DNA of 8,103 nt from Candidatus Krumholzibacteriia bacterium (GTDB taxonomy: Bacteria; Krumholzibacteriota; Krumholzibacteriia; Krumholzibacteriales; Krumholzibacteriaceae): NCBI GenBank assembly GCA_026387805.1, contig JAPLKY010000390.1, forward strand, positions 1 through 8,103. Direction: 5' to 3'. The position numbers were made by a program, and so were the translations under genes. A model generated the notes under the pieces. It was given only the letters and a program-made list of their open reading frames with translations. It was not told the origin of the DNA and did no database searches. The first letter of the stretch is position 1. Every line of letters starts with the position of its first letter. Positions 4,430 to 8,103 of this stretch are shown here, one piece after another.

Positions 4430-6547
4430 ATGAAAAGATTCACGCATGCACAGACGCTTTCGATAATCCTCGCCGCCGCGCTCTTCTGCGCGGCGTCTCT
4501 ATCCGCCGCTCCGGCGGCCGACAGGAAGCCGCTCACCCCCGGCGATATCTGGAAATTGAAGGCGGTCGGCGAACCGCAGCTCTCGAGCGACGGGAAGTGG
4601 ATCGCCTATACGCTCACGACGACCGATCTCGAGAAGAACAATCGCAACGCGGATATCTGGATCGTATCGGCCGAGAGGGGAGAGCCGAGGCGCATGACGA
4701 CAAGCGAGAAGAGGGACGACACGCCGTCGTGGTCTCCCGACGGCGCGACGCTCGCCTTCATCTCGGCGAGGGACGGCGATCCGCAGATTTACGTCATTCC
4801 GGTCTCCGGCGGCGAGGCTCGGAAGGTGACCGATTTCCCCGGCGGCGTGGACGACATGATATGGGCGCCGGACGGCACGGGCTTCGTTTTCGCGGCGAGG
4901 ACCTGGCTCGATTGTCCCGACCTCGATTGCATTGCAAAGAAGGACAAAGAGAAGGAAGAGAGCAAGCTCGGCGCCATCGTGCACGAGCACCTCATGTATC
5001 GTCACTGGAACGCCTACGAGGATGGAAAGGTGCAGCATCTCTATCATACCCCGGTCGAAGGGGGCGCGCCGCGCGATCTCACCCCCTCGCTCACGTTCGA
5101 TGCGCTCACCTACTGGCTCGCTTCCGCCGGACGGGATTATGAAATATCTCCCGACGGCACGATGCTCTATTTCTCGGGCAAACAGGACGTCGATCAGGCC
5201 GTCTCCTACAACGAGGAGATCTGGTGCGTGCCGCTCGCGGGGGGCGAGGTGAAGAAGATCACGACGAATCCCGCCGCCGATACGCATCCGCGTGTCTCGC
5301 CCGACGGCACATGCCTCGCGTATCGCGCCACGCGGCGGCCCCGCTACGAGTCCGACCGCTACGAGCTCATGCTCATGTCGCTGCCCGACGGCGAGCCGCG
5401 GAGCCTCACGGCCGATTTCGATCGGAGCGTCGGCGATTTCTTCTGGGCCGAGGATGGAAAGAGCGTCTATTTCGAGGTCGAGGATCGCGGCGACGTGAAC
5501 CTCTGCGTCGTGCCGGCGAAGGGGGGCGCGGTCAGGACGGTCATCGGCGGCGAGACGGCGGGGCGAGGCTTCCATACCGACGTCGCCGCGGGGCCGAAGG
5601 ACGCCTTCTTCGTCTATCGCCATCGCCCGATGGCGCACACCTTCGAGATCTTCCGCTGCGATAAGGCCGGGAAGAACGTCAAGCAGATCACCTTCGCCAA
5701 CAAGGATCTCTACGATTCCCTCTTCGTGCCGCAGGGAGCGGAGGAGTACTGGTGGAAGGGCGCCGACGGCGCCGATATCGAGGGCTGGCTCATCAAGCCG
5801 ATGAACTTCGACCCTTCGAAGAAATACCCGATGATGGTGCGGGTCCACGGCGGACCGCAGCAGATGTGGGTGAACGGTTTCCGCACGGAGTACGCGCTCT
5901 TCCCGGGCGCCGGTTACGCGGTCTTCTTCTGCAACCCGCGCGGCTCGAACGGCTACGGCCGGAAATTCTGCGACGACATCCGCGGCGATTGGGGCGGGAG
6001 ACCCGTCGACGATCTCAAGACCGGCGTCCGCGCTATTCTCGAGAAGAATCAATGGATCGACGCGAAGCGTGTCGGCGCGTGGGGGGACTCCTACGGCGGC
6101 TTTTTCTGCAACTGGCTTCAGGGGCACAACGAGGACACAATGTTCGCCGCGCTCGTTACGCACGCGGGGGACGCCGACGAGTGGAGCTCCTGGGGCTCGA
6201 CCGAAGAGCTCTGGTTTCCCGAATGGGATCTCACGGGGACTCCATGGGAGAAGCCCGAGGTGTACGACGGGACGTCGCCGATCCGCTATGCGAAGAACTT
6301 CTCGACGCCGCACCTCTTCACGCACGGCGATCTCGACTACCGCGTGCCGATCACGGGAGGGGAGACGATGTTCTCCGCGTGCCGGCGGCTCGGCGTCCCC
6401 TCGAAGATGATCCGTTTCACCGACGAGGGGCACTGGATCCTCAAGCCTCAGAACCAGAAGTTCTGGTACGCCGAAGTGCTCGGGTGGTTCGACCGGTGGT
6501 TGAAGGGGGAGGCGACGCTCACTCCTCCGACAGATCCTCGGCCGTGA
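4430..6547 (+). CDS. Exported S9-family prolyl oligopeptidase (acylaminoacyl-peptidase/DPP-like)
   Basis: It has 705 residues from the ATG at 4430, chosen because AAGGAGG (4419-4425) lies four bases upstream and the protein then begins with a Sec signal peptide: M-K-R, a hydrophobic run L10-A22, and a small-residue cleavage zone about residues 25-30. An ATG at 4403 would bury this signal. The N-terminal half is a beta-propeller with TolB/PD40-like repeats (S-W-S-P-D-G, I-S-P-D-G, R-V-S-P-D-G). Its role in this family is to gate access to the active site. A charged insertion with two cysteines lies about residues 160-180. The C-terminal alpha/beta-hydrolase domain has R-V-H-G-G-P, then the nucleophile S554 in G-D-S-Y-G-G, D636 in H-G-D-L-D-Y-R-V-P and H668 in D-E-G-H-W, so the catalytic triad is complete. 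It should cleave short peptides in the periplasm or outside, for nutrient use. The 3' end overlaps the convergent regulator gene by 29 bp. Confidence 0.93.
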   Translation: MKRFTHAQTLSIILAAALFCAASLSAAPAADRKPLTPGDIWKLKAVGEPQLSSDGKWIAYTLTTTDLEKNNRNADIWIVSAERGEPRRMTTSEKRDDTPSWSPDGATLAFISARDGDPQIYVIPVSGGEARKVTDFPGGVDDMIWAPDGTGFVFAARTWLDCPDLDCIAKKDKEKEESKLGAIVHEHLMYRHWNAYEDGKVQHLYHTPVEGGAPRDLTPSLTFDALTYWLASAGRDYEISPDGTMLYFSGKQDVDQAVSYNEEIWCVPLAGGEVKKITTNPAADTHPRVSPDGTCLAYRATRRPRYESDRYELMLMSLPDGEPRSLTADFDRSVGDFFWAEDGKSVYFEVEDRGDVNLCVVPAKGGAVRTVIGGETAGRGFHTDVAAGPKDAFFVYRHRPMAHTFEIFRCDKAGKNVKQITFANKDLYDSLFVPQGAEEYWWKGADGADIEGWLIKPMNFDPSKKYPMMVRVHGGPQQMWVNGFRTEYALFPGAGYAVFFCNPRGSNGYGRKFCDDIRGDWGGRPVDDLKTGVRAILEKNQWIDAKRVGAWGDSYGGFFCNWLQGHNEDTMFAALVTHAGDADEWSSWGSTEELWFPEWDLTGTPWEKPEVYDGTSPIRYAKNFSTPHLFTHGDLDYRVPITGGETMFSACRRLGVPSKMIRFTDEGHWILKPQNQKFWYAEVLGWFDRWLKGEATLTPPTDPRP

Positions 6548-7883
6548 TCCGGTCGATCTCGCCGGGAGTGATTCCGAGGACTTCCGCCGCGGCTTCCTTC
6601 TGCTGGCCGAAATAGGCGAGCGTGAGCCGAACGTGCTCCCGAACAACCTCGTCGAGCCTCTTCGGCATGAAGGTCTCGGCGCCGGCGCCCTGCTCGATCC
6701 GCTCTCTGATGAAAAGAGGCAGGGATTCGACGGTTATCGTATCGGTGTCGGCGTTCGCGACGGCGCCCGCGACGATCGTGAGGAGCTCCTGCACATTGTC
6801 GGGGAACTGGTAGGACGAGAGAAGCTCCATGCATTCCCCGGAAAAGCCGGCGATCTCCTTTCCGGCCTTCTCGCTTTCCTCCTTGAGAAAGAGCTCGGCC
6901 AGGAGCGGGATATCGCCGGGCCTCTCGCGCAGCGGCGGGATCCTGATCGAGTTGATCATGAGGTGGTAGAGGAGGTCCCGAGAGAAGCGGTTCACGTAGT
7001 CGGGATGCGTGAGATCGCGCTTGGCCGAGACGATCATGCGGATGTCGGCTTTTCGGATGCACGTCGAGCTCTCGCGATAGTACTCGCCGGTCTGAATGAG
7101 GCGTTTGAGCTTCACCTGCATCGGGAGCGAGAGCTCTCCGATGTTGTTGAGGAAGAGCGTTCCGTGGTCGGCCTGTTCGAGGAGTCCCGGCGTCTCCTCG
7201 CGGGAGCCGCGCCAGTCCTTCGCCTGGCCGAAAAAGAAGGCGGGGAACTTATCGGGATCCTGGCTGTCGACTTCGACGACGACGAAGGGTCCGTCCTTGC
7301 GCGGGCTCGCCTCGTGGATGGCGCGGGCGAGCGTCTCCTTTCCGCTCCCGCTCTCGCCCCATATGAAAATGCTGACGTCGCTCGCGGCGAGCTTCTCCGC
7401 CTGATGGAAGAGGCGGATCATCCGGTCGTCCTGCGTCGGAAACCGCGTGAACGCGGCCTCGAACGCGAGGTCCTTCCTCGCGAGCCGCTTCGGGAGCCGA
7501 TCGATCGTCTCGTGAAGCGTCCGATGCTCGATCGCGTTCTCGAGAACATGGACGAGATTCTGGTCGTCGACGGGCTTTGTGAGGTAATCGAACGCGCCGA
7601 GCTTCATCGCGCGGACGGCGAGGTCGACGTCGCTCACGCCGGTGAGGATGACGACGGGCGTGTCGTCCCCTTTCCCCCGCATGGCGCGCAGGATATCCAT
7701 GCCGCTCACGTTCGGCATGTCCATGTCGAGCAGTATTGCGTCGAAGCGCTCACGCTGGAGGAGTCCCGCGACTTCGCGCGAGTCGTTTGCGACGGATGGC
7801 TCGAAGAGTCCCGTCTGCACGAGGAAGACCATGAAATAATTGGTTACGGCGACGTCGTCGTCGACGATGAGGATTCTCTTCAT
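6519..7883 (-). CDS. NtrC-like response regulator with degenerate AAA+ domain
   Basis: It has 454 residues; the ATG at 7883 is preceded by AAAGGA (7889-7894, five-base spacing). The receiver domain (1-120) is intact: D8-D9-D10, phosphoacceptor D53 in L-L-D-M-D-M-P, T81 and K103-P104. A linker leads to a sigma54-activator AAA+ domain (about 150-380) with Walker A G-E-S-G-S-G-K-E (176-183). The GAFTGA loop is D-W-R-G-S-R (223-228). Walker B L-F-L-D-E is L-F-L-N-N (N246, N247). The arginine fingers of F-R-x-D-L-x-x-R are S301 and H307. The C-terminal Fis-type helix-turn-helix (H-V-R-L-T-L onward, A-A-A-E-V-L-G-I) is recognisable but ends in an acidic tail. It probably binds ATP but should neither hydrolyse it normally nor contact sigma54. 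Like GAFTGA-lacking relatives such as HupR or TyrR, it may act at sigma70 promoters or as a phosphorylation-controlled DNA- or protein-binding switch. It follows its kinase after a two-base gap. Confidence 0.9.
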   Translation of the reverse strand: MKRILIVDDDVAVTNYFMVFLVQTGLFEPSVANDSREVAGLLQRERFDAILLDMDMPNVSGMDILRAMRGKGDDTPVVILTGVSDVDLAVRAMKLGAFDYLTKPVDDQNLVHVLENAIEHRTLHETIDRLPKRLARKDLAFEAAFTRFPTQDDRMIRLFHQAEKLAASDVSIFIWGESGSGKETLARAIHEASPRKDGPFVVVEVDSQDPDKFPAFFFGQAKDWRGSREETPGLLEQADHGTLFLNNIGELSLPMQVKLKRLIQTGEYYRESSTCIRKADIRMIVSAKRDLTHPDYVNRFSRDLLYHLMINSIRIPPLRERPGDIPLLAELFLKEESEKAGKEIAGFSGECMELLSSYQFPDNVQELLTIVAGAVANADTDTITVESLPLFIRERIEQGAGAETFMPKRLDEVVREHVRLTLAYFGQQKEAAAEVLGITPGEIDRITAEDLSEE

Positions 7884-7885
7884 CG

Positions 7886-8103
7886 CTATCCTTTCGACGG
7901 GCCCTGGGCGCCCGGTTTGGCCTGCGGCGCCCCGCTCTTCGGCGGCGCCGGGGATTTCGCCGGGATCCTGATGGTGAACGTCGTTCCCGCGCCCTGCTTG
8001 CTCTTGACCGTGATGCCCCCGCCGTGCTCCTCGATGATGCGGTAGGCGATCGCGAGGCCGAGCCCCGTCCCTCCCTTGGCGCGCTTCGTCGTGAAGAACG
8101 GGT
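7886..8103 (-). CDS. Sensor histidine kinase, C-terminal end (5' part outside window)
   Basis: Seventy-one residues are visible up to the TAG at 7888-7886. They begin P-F-F-T-T-K, the F box of histidine-kinase ATPase domains. G-T-G-L-G-L-A-I (the G2 box), a helix I-I-E-E-H-G-G and G-A-G-T-T-F-T-I-R-I-P, the last strand of the domain, follow. After this comes a low-complexity tail of about 25 residues rich in Pro, Ala, Gly and Lys (A-K-S-P-A-P-P-K-S-G onward). The sensor, HAMP and His-containing regions are not in the window, so the signal is unknown. It is the upstream partner of the NtrC-like regulator, with two bases between stop and start and the regulator's ribosome-binding site inside its last codons, so the two are co-translated and should form a phosphorelay. 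Confidence 0.9.
   Translation of the reverse strand, partial: PFFTTKRAKGGTGLGLAIAYRIIEEHGGGITVKSKQGAGTTFTIRIPAKSPAPPKSGAPQAKPGAQGPSKG

Noticed and set aside
4499..6646. Minus-strand open frame of 715 codons opposite the S9 peptidase
   Set aside because: A shadow of the high-GC peptidase gene, whose plus-strand product has a signal peptide, propeller repeats and a full catalytic triad.
6633..8045. Plus-strand open frame of 470 codons opposite the regulator and kinase
   Set aside because: Low-complexity, charged product with no domains; the minus strand carries receiver, AAA+ and HATPase motifs.

Overview
The window is a dense, high-GC stretch of a bacterial chromosome. GC is about 65-75% in most genes and noticeably lower in two of them. 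The organism is probably Gram-negative and uncultivated. A Sec-exported S9 peptidase, an NtrC-type two-component pair and a cobalamin-dependent radical SAM protein would fit FCB-like candidate phyla, Acidobacteria or 'delta'-type lineages, but nothing here fixes the phylum. There are eight genes. Two are cut by the window edges. No tRNA, rRNA, CRISPR array or insertion sequence was seen, and no stretch over 300 bases lacks a gene.

Left part (1-3002): the 3' end of a probable class II fructose-bisphosphate aldolase (+). Then, divergent from each other, an FkbM-type methyltransferase of lower GC (-) and a B12-binding/radical SAM protein (+). A good sigma70-like promoter (TTGACA, 17-bp spacer, TACGAT) precedes the radical SAM gene.

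Central part (3041-4308, minus strand): a macro-domain (ADP-ribose-binding) gene overlaps by ATGA a small downstream gene. That small protein carries the signature residues of the cholera/pertussis toxin family of mono-ADP-ribosyltransferases (R5, H33, S61-T62, E134) but has no secretion signal. A writer-type enzyme translationally coupled to an ADP-ribose reader or eraser resembles the logic of DarTG without being DarTG, because gene order, ART family and macro-domain motifs all differ. This is the strongest candidate for an undescribed system in the window, perhaps a toxin-antitoxin, phage-defence or regulatory pair. The ART gene is AT-richer than the macro gene, so the pair may have been assembled recently.

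Right part (4430-8103): an exported S9 prolyl-oligopeptidase-family serine peptidase (+), with a promoter back to back with that of the macro gene. It is followed, convergent and overlapping by 29 bp, by an NtrC-like response regulator (-) and its histidine kinase (-, 3' end only). The regulator keeps its receiver domain and Walker A, but has lost the GAFTGA sigma54-contact loop, the Walker B acidic pair and both arginine-finger positions. It is therefore probably not a conventional sigma54 activator.
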